Positions 8,409 through 16,144 of a stretch of DNA of 64,000 nucleotides are shown here, one piece after another. The notes under the pieces are model-generated. The model did not search any database, was not told the DNA's origin, and saw only the letters and a program-made list of their open reading frames with translations. Made by a program: the position numbers and the translations under genes. The DNA is from Streptomyces sp. NBC_00224. GTDB taxonomy: Bacteria; Actinomycetota; Actinomycetes; Streptomycetales; Streptomycetaceae. Each line of letters starts with the position of its first letter. Positions within the stretch are counted from its first letter, which is position 1. The stretch is taken from positions 4,436,501 through 4,500,500 of the forward strand of contig NZ_CP108106.1 of NCBI RefSeq assembly GCF_041435195.1, given 5' to 3'.

Positions 8409-9595
8409 CCAGCCCCCACCGGGCCGCAGCCAAACAGCGACCTGCCCGCCGCGCACCCCAGCGCCGCGAGCCCCAGCAGCGCGTACGGCGACGCCAACGG
8501 CTGTTGCCACCAAGGGAGATGGAGGTCCAGGTCACCCGCGTGCGGCACCAGCCACAGCGTGCGCGCGGCGAAGACGGCCGCTACGGCGACGGCCGTACGG
8601 GGCCGACCCTCCGCCACCAGCACCGCCAGCAGCGGCACGCACCACACCCAGTGGTGCGACCAGCTGATCGGGGAGACGAGCAGCGCGGTGAGGGCGGTGA
8701 CCAGGACGCCCCAGCGGTCGTCCGCGCGGCGGGCCGTCCACAGGCCCGCCGCCGCCACGGCGGCCGCGACCGCCACCCACACCGCGCCCGGCGCGGACGT
8801 GTGCAGGAGCCGGGCCACCAGGCCCTGGAGCGACTGGTTGTCGACGATCCACGCCTTGCCGACCCGGTCGGTCTCGAAGAGCCGCCGGGTCCAGAAGTCC
8901 GCGCTGGCGCGGGGCAGGACGAGCGCGCCGAGGAGGACGGTCCCGGCGAGCGCGGCGGCGCCCGTCCCCGCCTCGCGCCACCGCCCCTTGAGCAGCGCGT
9001 ACAGCAGGAAGATCGCGGGGGTGAGCTTGATGCCCGCCGCGATGCCGACGGCGAAGCCCTTGCCGGGGGAGCCCGGCGACCGGGTCAGGTCCCACAGGAC
9101 CAGGCAGGTCAGCGCCAGGTTGATCTGGCCGAACAGCAGCGTCTGGAACACCGGTTCAAGCCAGAGCCCGGCGGCGGTGGCGGCGAGCAGGGCGGCGGGG
9201 TGGGGCGCGATCCGGGCGAAACGGCAGGACAGCCGCACCAGGAGGGCGAGCAGCAGTGCGTTGCCGACGGCGAAGGCGGCCTTGAGCACCGGCACGGGGA
9301 GCCAGGTGGTCGGCACGAAGAGGATCGCGGCGAACGGCGGGTAGGTGGCGGGCAGGTGCCAGCGGGTGACGGTGAAGCCGTACAGATCGGTGCCGTGCGC
9401 GACGGCCGCGCCCTCCGCCCGGTAGACCAGGGCGTCCGCCATGGGGATACGGAGTGCGGCGCAGAGCACTGCCAGCGCGGCGAGGGAGAGGGCGAGCAGG
9501 ACGACGCCTGTCGCGGGCATAGCGGGTGTAGCGGGTGTAGCGGGTGTAGCGGGTGTAGCGGCGAGTGAACGGTCGGTCACGGTCCGGTACTTCAC
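8339..9595 (-). CDS. GT87-family (DUF2029) polytopic mannosyltransferase-like protein
   Basis: 418-aa integral membrane protein with about ten hydrophobic segments, of the GT-C fold glycosyltransferase 87 family that uses polyprenyl-phosphate-mannose to build cell-envelope glycans. Family features include an acidic residue in the first periplasmic loop (ADALVYRAEG), the YPPFAAILFVP segment, FGQINLAL, and GIAAGIKLTPAIFLLY. The cytosolic N-terminus holds (ATP)n encoded by a 9-bp tandem repeat. The final ~30 residues (PVGAGRAVPRAPKSLW onward) are translated from the intergenic palindrome, so the natural C-terminus has probably been replaced or extended. It stands alone and converges on XPB. Confidence 0.85.
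   Translation of the reverse strand: MKYRTVTDRSLAATPATPATPATPAMPATGVVLLALSLAALAVLCAALRIPMADALVYRAEGAAVAHGTDLYGFTVTRWHLPATYPPFAAILFVPTTWLPVPVLKAAFAVGNALLLALLVRLSCRFARIAPHPAALLAATAAGLWLEPVFQTLLFGQINLALTCLVLWDLTRSPGSPGKGFAVGIAAGIKLTPAIFLLYALLKGRWREAGTGAAALAGTVLLGALVLPRASADFWTRRLFETDRVGKAWIVDNQSLQGLVARLLHTSAPGAVWVAVAAAVAAAGLWTARRADDRWGVLVTALTALLVSPISWSHHWVWCVPLLAVLVAEGRPRTAVAVAAVFAARTLWLVPHAGDLDLHLPWWQQPLASPYALLGLAALGCAAGRSLFGCGPVGAGRAVPRAPKSLWLSWVLRLRRTT
9521..9556 (-). repeat. 9-bp tandem repeat in GT87 coding region
   Basis: Four perfect copies of AGCGGGTGT, followed by a degenerate fifth, encode Ala-Thr-Pro units at the N-terminus of the GT87 protein. The unit preserves frame, so copy-number change would alter only tail length. 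Confidence 0.95.
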
Positions 9596-9628
9596 GGCCG
9601 CGACCCTAGAGGATCACACGATCGGGAG

Positions 9629-9686
9629 GGGGCAGGCTCGGCGGGCCCGGGCAATCACCCGACTGCGGGGCAGGCTCGGCGGGCCC
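9629..9686 (+). repeat. 20-bp direct repeat upstream of GT87
   Basis: GGGGCAGGCTCGGCGGGCCC occurs at 9629-9648 and again at 9667-9686, a 38-bp period, between the GT87 start and the small gene at 9727. No function is evident. Confidence 0.85.
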
Positions 9687-9726
9687 AGAGGCTCACACGC
9701 CTACAGCGGGTTCCGGTGGGGCGGAC

Positions 9727-9918
9727 TCAGTGGCGGCGGCGCACGCCCGCCTCCTCCGAGTACTCCCCGAGGACGACGACGCTCAGCGCGGCACCCGCGA
9801 AGGCCTTGCAGGCGCGCAGCGCGTTGCCGACGCGGTGCGGGGAGTGCTGGGCGCCGGTGGCGGTGGCGCCCCTGGGGGCGGGGACGGTGGGCGCGGAGGT
9901 GCAGGTCACGGTGCTCAT
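9727..9918 (-). CDS. Small hypothetical protein (63 aa)
   Basis: Start placed at ATG 9918 (MSTVTCTSAPTVPAPRG) with GGGAG upstream; a longer frame to 10008 would run into the divergent HelD promoter. The sequence has a Pro/Ala-rich N-terminus, then HRVGNALRACKAFAGAALSVVVLGEY, one short hydrophobic helix, and a basic tail. I do not recognise the family. It is divergent from the HelD gene. Confidence 0.6.
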   Translation of the reverse strand: MSTVTCTSAPTVPAPRGATATGAQHSPHRVGNALRACKAFAGAALSVVVLGEYSEEAGVRRRH

Positions 9919-10099
9919 GTATCCATGGTGCTCCCGGGGCACTCCCCTTTCATCGCTCTGCGGTCTGAACCCGCACCGCCCCCGTGTCCACCTCTGGTCC
10001 AACGCCATCCCCTACGGGTAGGACCCCGGTCCCTAAGGGTCGCCCAGGGTCGCCGGGGGCCGCCGGGGAAAATCGTTCGCCCGCCGGGGAACCCCTGAC

Positions 10100-10105
10100 T
10101 ACAAT
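10100..10105 (+). promoter_or_regulatory. Candidate -10 hexamer for HelD gene
   Basis: TACAAT is a near-perfect -10 in a very GC-rich leader. No good -35 is seen 16-18 bp upstream. It implies a leader of about 115 nt. I saw no rifamycin-associated palindrome of the kind upstream of helR, so this is more likely a housekeeping HelD. Confidence 0.45.
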
Positions 10106-10229
10106 CGCCCCCTTCCCCCGCCTCCCTCCGAGGAGCGCCGCCGCCCGGACGGAAACCGGCCGGCCGCCGAAGCCGCAAGGCGATCCCGCAGCCCTGAACC
10201 GCCGCCCCGCCGCCCGGAGGAAACCCCCC

Positions 10230-12308
10230 TTGTCCACGCACGACCACGACCCCGAAGATCCCCTCAGCCGCGAGCGCGCCCACCTCTCCGAGTCACGCGC
10301 GGCCCTGCGCGCGATGCGCGAGGACGTGGAGAACCTCGACATCAAGGACGTCACCGCGAACTGGGTGAACGCGGCCGTCCTGCAGCGCCAGATCGACGAC
10401 CGCATCAAGGCCCTGGCGGACCTCTCGCACACTCCGCTCTTCTTCGGCCGCCTCGACTATCTGCACGCTCCGGGCGCCGAGTTGGCCGAGGGCGCGGAGG
10501 GCGAGCGCCCGCGGCCGGAGGCCGCTAATCCACCGCTGTACATCGGGCGCCGCCATGTGCACGACGCCGAGGGCGACCCGATGGTGATCGACTGGCGTGC
10601 GCCCGTCTCCCAGCCGTTCTACCGCGCCTCCAAGAAGGACCCGCAGGACATCGGTCTGCGCCGCCGCTTCGGGTACACGGGCGGCGACCTCACCGCGTAC
10701 GAGGACGAGCACCTCACCGACCCCGCCGAGGCCGCCACCACCAGCAAGCTGCTCCAGGCGGAGATCGAGCGGCCGCGCGTCGGACCGATGCGCGACATCG
10801 TGGCGACGATCCAGCCGGAGCAGGACGAGATCGTACGGTCCGGGCTCACCGGATCCGTCTGCGTACAGGGCGGCCCCGGCACCGGCAAGACGGCCGTCGG
10901 CCTGCACCGGGTCGCGTACCTCCTCTACGCGCACCGCGAGCGCCTGGCCCGTACCGGCACCCTGGTCATCGGGCCGAATGCGTCCTTCCTCCACTACATC
11001 GAGCAAGTGCTGCCCGCGCTCGGTGAGTTGGAGGTCAAGCAGGCGACCGTCGACGACCTGGTGGCGCACGTCGAGGTGAAGGGCGCCGACGACGCGCCCG
11101 CCGCGATCGTCAAGGGCGACGCCCGGATGGCCGAGGTGCTGCGCCGCGCGGTCCGCTCGCACGTGAGCATGCCCACCGAACCGCTGATGGTGGTGCGCGG
11201 CTCGCGCCGGTGGCGGATTCCGGCGTACGAACTGGAGGAGATCGTCCGGGAGTTGCAGGCGCGCGACATCCGCTACGGCGCCGCCCACGACGCGCTCCCG
11301 CAGCGCATCGCGCACGCCGTGCTCGTACGGATGGAGCAGGCGGGCGAGGCGCCCGACGACCGGGTGCAGGACGCGGTGGCCCGCAACACGGCGGTGAAGG
11401 CGGCCGTGAAGGCGATGTGGCCCCCGGTCGACCCGGCGAAGCTGGTGCTGCGCCTGCTGGCCGACCCGGACTTCCTGGCCGCGCACGCGGAGGGCGTACT
11501 CACCGCCGAAGAGCAGAAGACGATCCTCTGGGCCAAGCCCGCGCGGAGCGTGAAGAGCGCCAAGTGGTCGGCGGCGGACGCGGTGCTGATCGACGAGGCG
11601 AACGACCTGGTGGCGCGCACCCACTCGCTCGGCCATGTGGTGATCGACGAGGCGCAGGACCTCTCCCCCATGCAGTACCGGGCGGTCGGCCGCCGCTGCT
11701 CGACCGGCTCGGCGACGGTGCTGGGCGACCTGGCGCAGGGCACCACGCCCTGGGCGACGGCGAGTTGGGCCGAGGCGCTGCGCCATCTGGGCAAGGCGGA
11801 CGCGGTGGTGGAGGAGCTGACGGCGGGCTTCCGCGTGCCGCGCGAGGTGATCGCGTACGCGTCGCGCCTGCTGCCGTCGATCTCCCCGGGCTTGGCCCCG
11901 GTGGAGTCGGTCCGTGAGACACCGGGCTCGCTGGACGTACGGTCGACCACGGACCTGGACGCGGATGTGATCGCCGCCTGCCGCGAGTCGCTGGAACACG
12001 AGGGCTCGATCGGCCTGATCGCGGCGGACGCGCGGATCCCGGTGCTCGCGGAGGCGCTGATGGCGGCGGGCCTGGTGTTCCTGGCCCCCGGCGAGGAGAC
12101 GACGACGGAGTCCCGCCTAACCCTCGTCCCCGCGTCCCTTGCGAAGGGCCTGGAGTACGACTACGTGGTCCTGGACGAGCCCGCGGCGGTCGTAGACGGC
12201 GAGCCGGACGAACGCACGGGCCTGCGCCGCCTGTACGTGGCACTGACGCGAGCGGTGTCGGGGTTGACGGTGTGCCATGCGGCGGCGCTGCCGCAACAAC
12301 TGGCCTGA
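10230..12308 (+). CDS. HelD-like UvrD/Rep-family RNA polymerase recycling ATPase
   Basis: 692-aa superfamily 1 ATPase. The N-terminal coiled region (RAALRAMREDVENLDIKDV) and YIGRRHVHDAEGDPMVIDWRAP are typical of HelD rather than UvrD. Walker A GGPGTGKTAVGLHR lies at ~213-226, Walker B VIDEAQDLSP at ~471, AGFRVPREV at ~530 and the C-terminal RRLYVALTRAV at ~672. Actinobacterial HelD inserts into RNA polymerase and dislodges it from nucleic acids. The start is TTG 10230 with GGAGG at 10216-10220; the in-frame ATG at 9984 would put a proline-rich leader over the promoter. The gene is monocistronic. Confidence 0.88.
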   Translation: MSTHDHDPEDPLSRERAHLSESRAALRAMREDVENLDIKDVTANWVNAAVLQRQIDDRIKALADLSHTPLFFGRLDYLHAPGAELAEGAEGERPRPEAANPPLYIGRRHVHDAEGDPMVIDWRAPVSQPFYRASKKDPQDIGLRRRFGYTGGDLTAYEDEHLTDPAEAATTSKLLQAEIERPRVGPMRDIVATIQPEQDEIVRSGLTGSVCVQGGPGTGKTAVGLHRVAYLLYAHRERLARTGTLVIGPNASFLHYIEQVLPALGELEVKQATVDDLVAHVEVKGADDAPAAIVKGDARMAEVLRRAVRSHVSMPTEPLMVVRGSRRWRIPAYELEEIVRELQARDIRYGAAHDALPQRIAHAVLVRMEQAGEAPDDRVQDAVARNTAVKAAVKAMWPPVDPAKLVLRLLADPDFLAAHAEGVLTAEEQKTILWAKPARSVKSAKWSAADAVLIDEANDLVARTHSLGHVVIDEAQDLSPMQYRAVGRRCSTGSATVLGDLAQGTTPWATASWAEALRHLGKADAVVEELTAGFRVPREVIAYASRLLPSISPGLAPVESVRETPGSLDVRSTTDLDADVIAACRESLEHEGSIGLIAADARIPVLAEALMAAGLVFLAPGEETTTESRLTLVPASLAKGLEYDYVVLDEPAAVVDGEPDERTGLRRLYVALTRAVSGLTVCHAAALPQQLA

Positions 12309-12322
12309 GCTGCGCACCCCGT

Positions 12323-12455
12323 AGCCCCTAGCCCCTAGCCCCTAGGGGCGCGGGGAACTGCGCGAGCAACCAAGCACGGCCCGCAGCCGACCGAGGGTTT
12401 TAGGGGCGCGGGGCCGTGACATTTTGCGGCTCCGCCGCGCGGGCGCGACCAGCCC
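12323..12455. repeat. Intergenic palindrome cluster after HelD gene
   Basis: Three tandem AGCCCCT units (12323-12343) run into a full palindrome copy (12345-12365). A second copy at 12403-12455 is split: GGGGCGCGGGG, then an insert with TGACATTTTGCGGCTCCGCC, then GCGCGACC. The same split form occurs near 38812-38852. The cluster sits between the convergent helD-like and ArsR genes and probably terminates transcription. Confidence 0.85.
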
Positions 12456-12481
12456 CCACCGGCCCGCAGCCGACCGCCCTG

Positions 12482-12808
12482 TCACAAAGCCTTGATCAGC
12501 GCGTCAAGAAGCCCGGGGAACCGCAAATCCAGGTCGTCCCGGCGCAGCCGCACATACCGGCTGCGCCCGACGACCCGGGTAGACGTGACCCCGGCCTCGC
12601 GCATGATGCGCATATGGTGCGACACCGTCGACTTGTGAAGGTGGCCGAGCCCGAGCGCGCCGGGCGCGCAGCTGTACTGCTCGCCGTCCGCGTACACCTT
12701 GAGCAGCGTCAGCCGTACGGGGTCGCCGAGCGCATGCAGCACCTTGACCAGCTCGATGTCGGCGGCATCGGGCTGCGGCAGCCACTCCTCGACGTGTTCG
12801 TCACCCAT
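12482..12808 (-). CDS. ArsR-family winged-helix repressor
   Basis: 108 aa from ATG 12808 with GGGAGGG upstream; a TTG start at 12844 would lie inside the operator. The ArsR fold is seen in IELVKVLHALGDPVRLTLLKV and the recognition helix HLHKSTVSHHMRIMREAG. There is no classic CxC metal motif; a single Cys follows the first helices (YSCAPGALGLG). It is divergent from an MFS exporter, with two palindromic sites in the shared 90-bp gap, so it most likely represses both and responds to a small-molecule substrate of the exporter. Confidence 0.9.
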   Translation of the reverse strand: MGDEHVEEWLPQPDAADIELVKVLHALGDPVRLTLLKVYADGEQYSCAPGALGLGHLHKSTVSHHMRIMREAGVTSTRVVGRSRYVRLRRDDLDLRFPGLLDALIKAL

Positions 12809-12832
12809 TTCCCCACCCTCCCCCCCACAAGA

Positions 12833-12856
12833 ATCGTTTGACAAACATCAAACCGT
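12833..12856. promoter_or_regulatory. Operator 1 of ArsR/MFS divergon
   Basis: ATCGTTTGACAAACATCAAA is an imperfect version of the palindrome at 12863-12886. The centres of the two sites are 30 bp apart, about three helical turns. Confidence 0.75.
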
Positions 12857-12862
12857 TCCGCG

Positions 12863-12886
12863 ATCGTTTGATGTACATCAAACGAT
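12863..12886. promoter_or_regulatory. Operator 2: perfect 24-bp palindrome
   Basis: The half-site ATCGTTTGATGT is followed by its exact complement. It sits 12 bases upstream of the MFS start, where a bound repressor would block that promoter. It is the probable ArsR-family binding site. Confidence 0.85.
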
Positions 12887-12898
12887 ACGGGGGAACTG

Positions 12899-14086
12899 AT
12901 GCGCCTACGCCTGCTCCTGCTCGCTCTCGGCACCTTCGCCGTCGGTACGGACGGGATGGTGATCGCCGGAATCCTGCCGCTCGTCTCGGACGACCTGGAC
13001 GTCTCCGTCTCGGCGGCGGGCCAGATGATCACGGTCTTCGCGCTCGCGTACGCGGTGCTCGCACCGGTCCTGGCCACGGTGACGGCGAAGTGGCCGAGGC
13101 TGCGGACGCTGCTGACGGCCCTGGTGATCTTCACCGTGGCCAACGCGCTCTCGGCGCTCGCCCCGAACTTCGGCCTGCTGCTCGCCACCCGCGTCCTGGC
13201 GGCGGTCGGCGCGGCCCTCTACACGCCCACCGCCAACGCCGTCGCCACCGCACTCGTACCGCCGGAGCGGCGCGGCCGGGCCATCGCCACGGTGATGGGC
13301 GGCCTCACGGTCGCCACGGCGCTCGGGGTGCCGCTGGGCACCTGGATCGGCCGGACGGACTGGCGCCTCACGATGTGGCTGGTCACGGCGCTGGGCGCGG
13401 CCGCGTTCGCCGGGGTCGGCCTGATGCTCCGGGGCCTCCCGGCCCCACAGCCGTCCCCGGGCCTGCGGGCCCGCCTGGCTCCGCTGGGCAACCGCCGGGT
13501 GCTCGGCGCCGCGACAACAACGTTCTTGGTCTTCCTGTCCGTCCAGACGGTCTTCATCTACTACACGGTGGCGGCGGCCCCCGCGACGAACGGCGACCAG
13601 TCGAAGCTGACCCTGCTGCTCCTGATCTCGGGCGTGTTCTCGGTGGCGGGCAGCTCGTTCGGCGGCCGGGTGGTGGACCGCTGGGGCCCGAGGGTGGTGA
13701 TCCTGACGGCGGGCACGGTCTCGGCGGCGGTGTCGCTGGCCCTGCCGTGGCTGATGCAGTCGATGCCGACGGCCCTGATCGCGTCGGCCCTGAACCCCCT
13801 GGCGGGCTGGGCGGTCGCGGTCGCCCTGCCGGCCCGCCTGGTCGCGCTCGATCCGCCCTCCGCGCCGCTCCTCCTCTCCCTGAACAGCAGCGCGCTGTAC
13901 CTGGGCGTGGCGGCGGCGGGCGTCACGGGCAGCGCGGCGATCGCGGTGCTCGGCGAGCGCTGGTTCCCGTTCACCTCAACGCTGCTGATGCTGCTGGCGG
14001 TCGCCCTGGCGGCGGTGACGACGCGCCGGGCTGCGGCGCCGTCGACGCCCGCCGCGCGTAGCACTTTCGTATTGACCAAGTCATGA
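12899..14086 (+). CDS. MFS transporter, DHA1-type drug exporter
   Basis: 395 aa with twelve predicted membrane helices. It has the DHA1 signature DDLDVSVSAAGQMITVFALAYAV in the first repeat, a motif-A-like region around ALVPPERRGRAIATVMGG, and motif C in VATALGVPLGTWIG. These are proton-driven exporters of drugs or metabolites in the cytoplasmic membrane. The start is ATG 12899, preceded by GGGGGAA. It is divergent from the ArsR regulator, with operators 12 and 42 bp upstream, which indicates substrate-inducible expression. Confidence 0.9.
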   Translation: MRLRLLLLALGTFAVGTDGMVIAGILPLVSDDLDVSVSAAGQMITVFALAYAVLAPVLATVTAKWPRLRTLLTALVIFTVANALSALAPNFGLLLATRVLAAVGAALYTPTANAVATALVPPERRGRAIATVMGGLTVATALGVPLGTWIGRTDWRLTMWLVTALGAAAFAGVGLMLRGLPAPQPSPGLRARLAPLGNRRVLGAATTTFLVFLSVQTVFIYYTVAAAPATNGDQSKLTLLLLISGVFSVAGSSFGGRVVDRWGPRVVILTAGTVSAAVSLALPWLMQSMPTALIASALNPLAGWAVAVALPARLVALDPPSAPLLLSLNSSALYLGVAAAGVTGSAAIAVLGERWFPFTSTLLMLLAVALAAVTTRRAAAPSTPAARSTFVLTKS

Positions 14087-14247
14087 ATCGGCCACGGGCC
14101 GGGGCATATCGGTCAGCGCGGTGGCGAGGCGTCGCGGGTTGGCATTAGGAAGTCTGTTCGTAGGGATCAGAGATCGCACAGACGATCCACAGCATCACGC
14201 ACATCACACGCATCACGCGCACCATTACGCACGGGGGAGTACGAACA

Positions 14248-14928
14248 GTGAGCAGTTCTGTCATGCACCGAGGTGGCCGGGTCAAGCTGGCGTCGGTCGG
14301 TCTGGTGGTCGTCGGTTCGCTCGCGCTGAGCGCGTGCAACGGGGACGACGGGTCGGACGCGTCGGTCGGCGGGGCGACGCCGAAGCCGTCCACGCCTTCG
14401 TCCGCGCCTTCGTCCTCGGCACCGTCCACCCAGCCGTCGGCCCCGGCCGGTGACGGTGGCGCCGCCGGTGGTCAGGCCAAGGGCGGCCAGACGTTCAAGT
14501 TCGGTCAGGCGGCCCAGTTCCCGTTCAAGTACGGGACCAAGACGAAGGGCGAGATCGCCCTCACCGTCGACGCGATCGAGAAGGGCGACCCCGCCGACCT
14601 CGCACCGCTCAAGCTCGGCGACAAGGTCAGCGGAAAGGTCCCGTACTACATCCGCTACACGGTCAAGAACGTCGGCACGACGAACCTGGAGTACGCCTCC
14701 GTCACCCACGTCAAGGGCCACCTCGGCGACGGCACCGACGCGCAGGACCTGATGATCATCGGCAACTTCGCCAAGTGCGACAGCGACTCCCTGCCCAAGG
14801 GCTTCACCAACGGCAAGACCCAGAAGAGCTGCGCGATCGCACTGGCCCCGTCGGCCACGACGAAGGTCGCGTCGGCGGAGTACTGGGGTGACCCGTTCAC
14901 CATGGGTGAGGGCCTCTACTGGAAGTAG
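14248..14928 (+). CDS. Secreted lipoprotein (226 aa)
   Basis: GTG start with GGGGGAG at 14233-14239. The signal sequence ends in lipobox LALSAC; the mature N-terminus is a Ser/Thr/Pro/Ala-rich linker (residues ~45-75). The globular part resembles DUF4352-like immunoglobulin-type lipoproteins: FKFGQAAQFPFKYG, then VPYYIRYTVKNVGTTNLEY. Two Cys (NFAKCDSD, QKSCAIAL) may form a disulphide. It is anchored on the outer face of the membrane. Its last 13 bases overlap the convergent DUF397 gene. The role is unknown. Confidence 0.85.
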   Translation: MSSSVMHRGGRVKLASVGLVVVGSLALSACNGDDGSDASVGGATPKPSTPSSAPSSSAPSTQPSAPAGDGGAAGGQAKGGQTFKFGQAAQFPFKYGTKTKGEIALTVDAIEKGDPADLAPLKLGDKVSGKVPYYIRYTVKNVGTTNLEYASVTHVKGHLGDGTDAQDLMIIGNFAKCDSDSLPKGFTNGKTQKSCAIALAPSATTKVASAEYWGDPFTMGEGLYWK

Positions 14929-15155
14929 CCCAGAAAGCCTTCCCAGGCGGCGGGTGAGACGGCGAACCGGGGACCCGTGGGGTTCTTCGAGTCGCGGACG
15001 TGGATGGTGGCCGGGCAACTGGCCACCTCTACGCAGTCGTCACCTGAGCCGCTGCTGTAGGTCGACTTGCGCCAGTCGAGGGCGACTTCGACACAGTCGT
15101 CACCGGAGCTGCCGCTGTGACTGCTCTTGAACCAGGCCAGTTCGGGGGTGCTCAT
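14916..15155 (-). CDS. DUF397 protein with duplicated motif
   Basis: 79 aa. The DUF397 core (WxKSxxSxxxGDDCVEVA) appears twice in tandem, WFKSSHSGSSGDDCVEVA and WRKSTYSSGSGDDCVEVA, followed by the usual VRDSKNPTGPRFAVSPAAWEGFL end. DUF397 proteins pair with WhiJ-type XRE regulators in Streptomyces and probably modulate them. The start overlaps the stop of the upstream XRE gene (ATGA, 15152-15155), so the two are co-translated. Confidence 0.93.
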   Translation of the reverse strand: MSTPELAWFKSSHSGSSGDDCVEVALDWRKSTYSSGSGDDCVEVASCPATIHVRDSKNPTGPRFAVSPAAWEGFLGYFQ

Positions 15156-15988
15156 AGCGCTCCTCGCAGTCGCTCCAGCAGGCCCGCTGAGTCCTCGGGA
15201 GTGAGGGCCTGCGAGCGCAGTTTCGCATATCGCATGTGGAGCGTGCTGACCACTTTCGGGTCAGAGATGAACTGGCCGCTCTCCTGCCCCTCGCAGTAGC
15301 CAAACCAACGGTTGGCCGGGGTTTCGAGCAGTCGAATGGGCCCGTCCATCCCACAGTGAACTCCCCTGTCCAACGGGAGGATTTGAAGCTCGACATTTCG
15401 CGGCGAGGCGCACTCCAACACGTGATCGATCAGCTCGCGGGTCACGTCTGCGCCACCCGTACGCCGCTGAAAGATGTGCTCTTCGACGATGAAGCTGAAG
15501 GCTGTGTTGGGCCGGTCACGAAGAAGCTGCTGCCGTTCCTGGCGGGCCACCAGCTGAGCCTCCACCTGGGCGTCGGCCAAGGGCGGGACCCGCTCCCCGA
15601 ACAACGTCCGCGCGTACGCCTCCGTCTGCAACAGACCCGGCACGAGCCGCGACTCGTACGTGTACAGGCTGATCGCCTGCTGTTCGAGGCGGGCCCAGCG
15701 GCGGAACCAGGTGGCCAGGCCGGGCTGGCGGTTGATGTGCTCCGCCGCCTTGCGGATCGCGCCGGTGTTGCCAAGGGCGGCCTCCGCGCGCTCGACGAAC
15801 ACACCGTCGGGCATCCGCCGCCCCAACTCGATGGATTCGACGGTGTGTTTGGAGTAGCCGACGAGCGGGGCGAAGTCCTCGCGGCTCAGGCCGGCGAATT
15901 CGCGCAGGGCCTGCACCACCGCCCCGAACGTGCGCAGGCTGTCGGATACGTCGGGTTCGCCGTCGTGTCCCTCGTGGTCCCAGGCCAT
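15152..15988 (-). CDS. WhiJ-like XRE regulator with DUF5753
   Basis: 278 aa from ATG 15988, with GGGAGGTG seven bases upstream; the TTG-type extension to 16033 has no ribosome site. An XRE helix-turn-helix lies at ~20-75 (LREFAGLSREDFAPLVGYSKHTVESIE). DUF5753 follows with the family signature YESRLVPGLLQTEAYAR and later FSFIVEEHIFQ. Such regulators control development and secondary metabolism together with DUF397 partners. It is divergent from an anti-sigma-type ATPase gene, the classic WhiJ-locus arrangement. Confidence 0.92.
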   Translation of the reverse strand: MAWDHEGHDGEPDVSDSLRTFGAVVQALREFAGLSREDFAPLVGYSKHTVESIELGRRMPDGVFVERAEAALGNTGAIRKAAEHINRQPGLATWFRRWARLEQQAISLYTYESRLVPGLLQTEAYARTLFGERVPPLADAQVEAQLVARQERQQLLRDRPNTAFSFIVEEHIFQRRTGGADVTRELIDHVLECASPRNVELQILPLDRGVHCGMDGPIRLLETPANRWFGYCEGQESGQFISDPKVVSTLHMRYAKLRSQALTPEDSAGLLERLRGAL

Positions 15989-16076
15989 CCCGGCCACCTC
16001 CCGGTGAGTGGATCTCCCCCGCGTACAACTCACCCAGGGTTACGGGGTGTTGGCCGTACTGTCTACAGCGGGTGCG

Positions 16077-16097
16077 CGTACGCTCGCGGAGCGTACG
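16077..16097. promoter_or_regulatory. Inverted repeat between XRE and ATPase genes
   Basis: CGTACGCTC, 3-bp spacer, GAGCGTACG: perfect 9-bp arms, 48 bp upstream of the ATPase start and in the divergent gap. It is a candidate operator for the adjacent XRE regulator. Confidence 0.5.
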
Positions 16098-16144
16098 GGC
16101 TCGATGCCTGGTGGCCGGGGTGCACGGCACGTCACGGTGGCCCC

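Noticed and set aside
9984..10229. helR-type rifamycin-associated element upstream of the HelD gene
   Set aside because: I looked for the expected GC-rich palindrome upstream of the start and did not see it, so a rifamycin-resistance HelR is not claimed.
14185..14230. CATCACGCA-type short repeats suggesting a CRISPR
   Set aside because: Degenerate repeats of under 10 bp without unique spacers, in the lipoprotein leader; no cas genes in the window.
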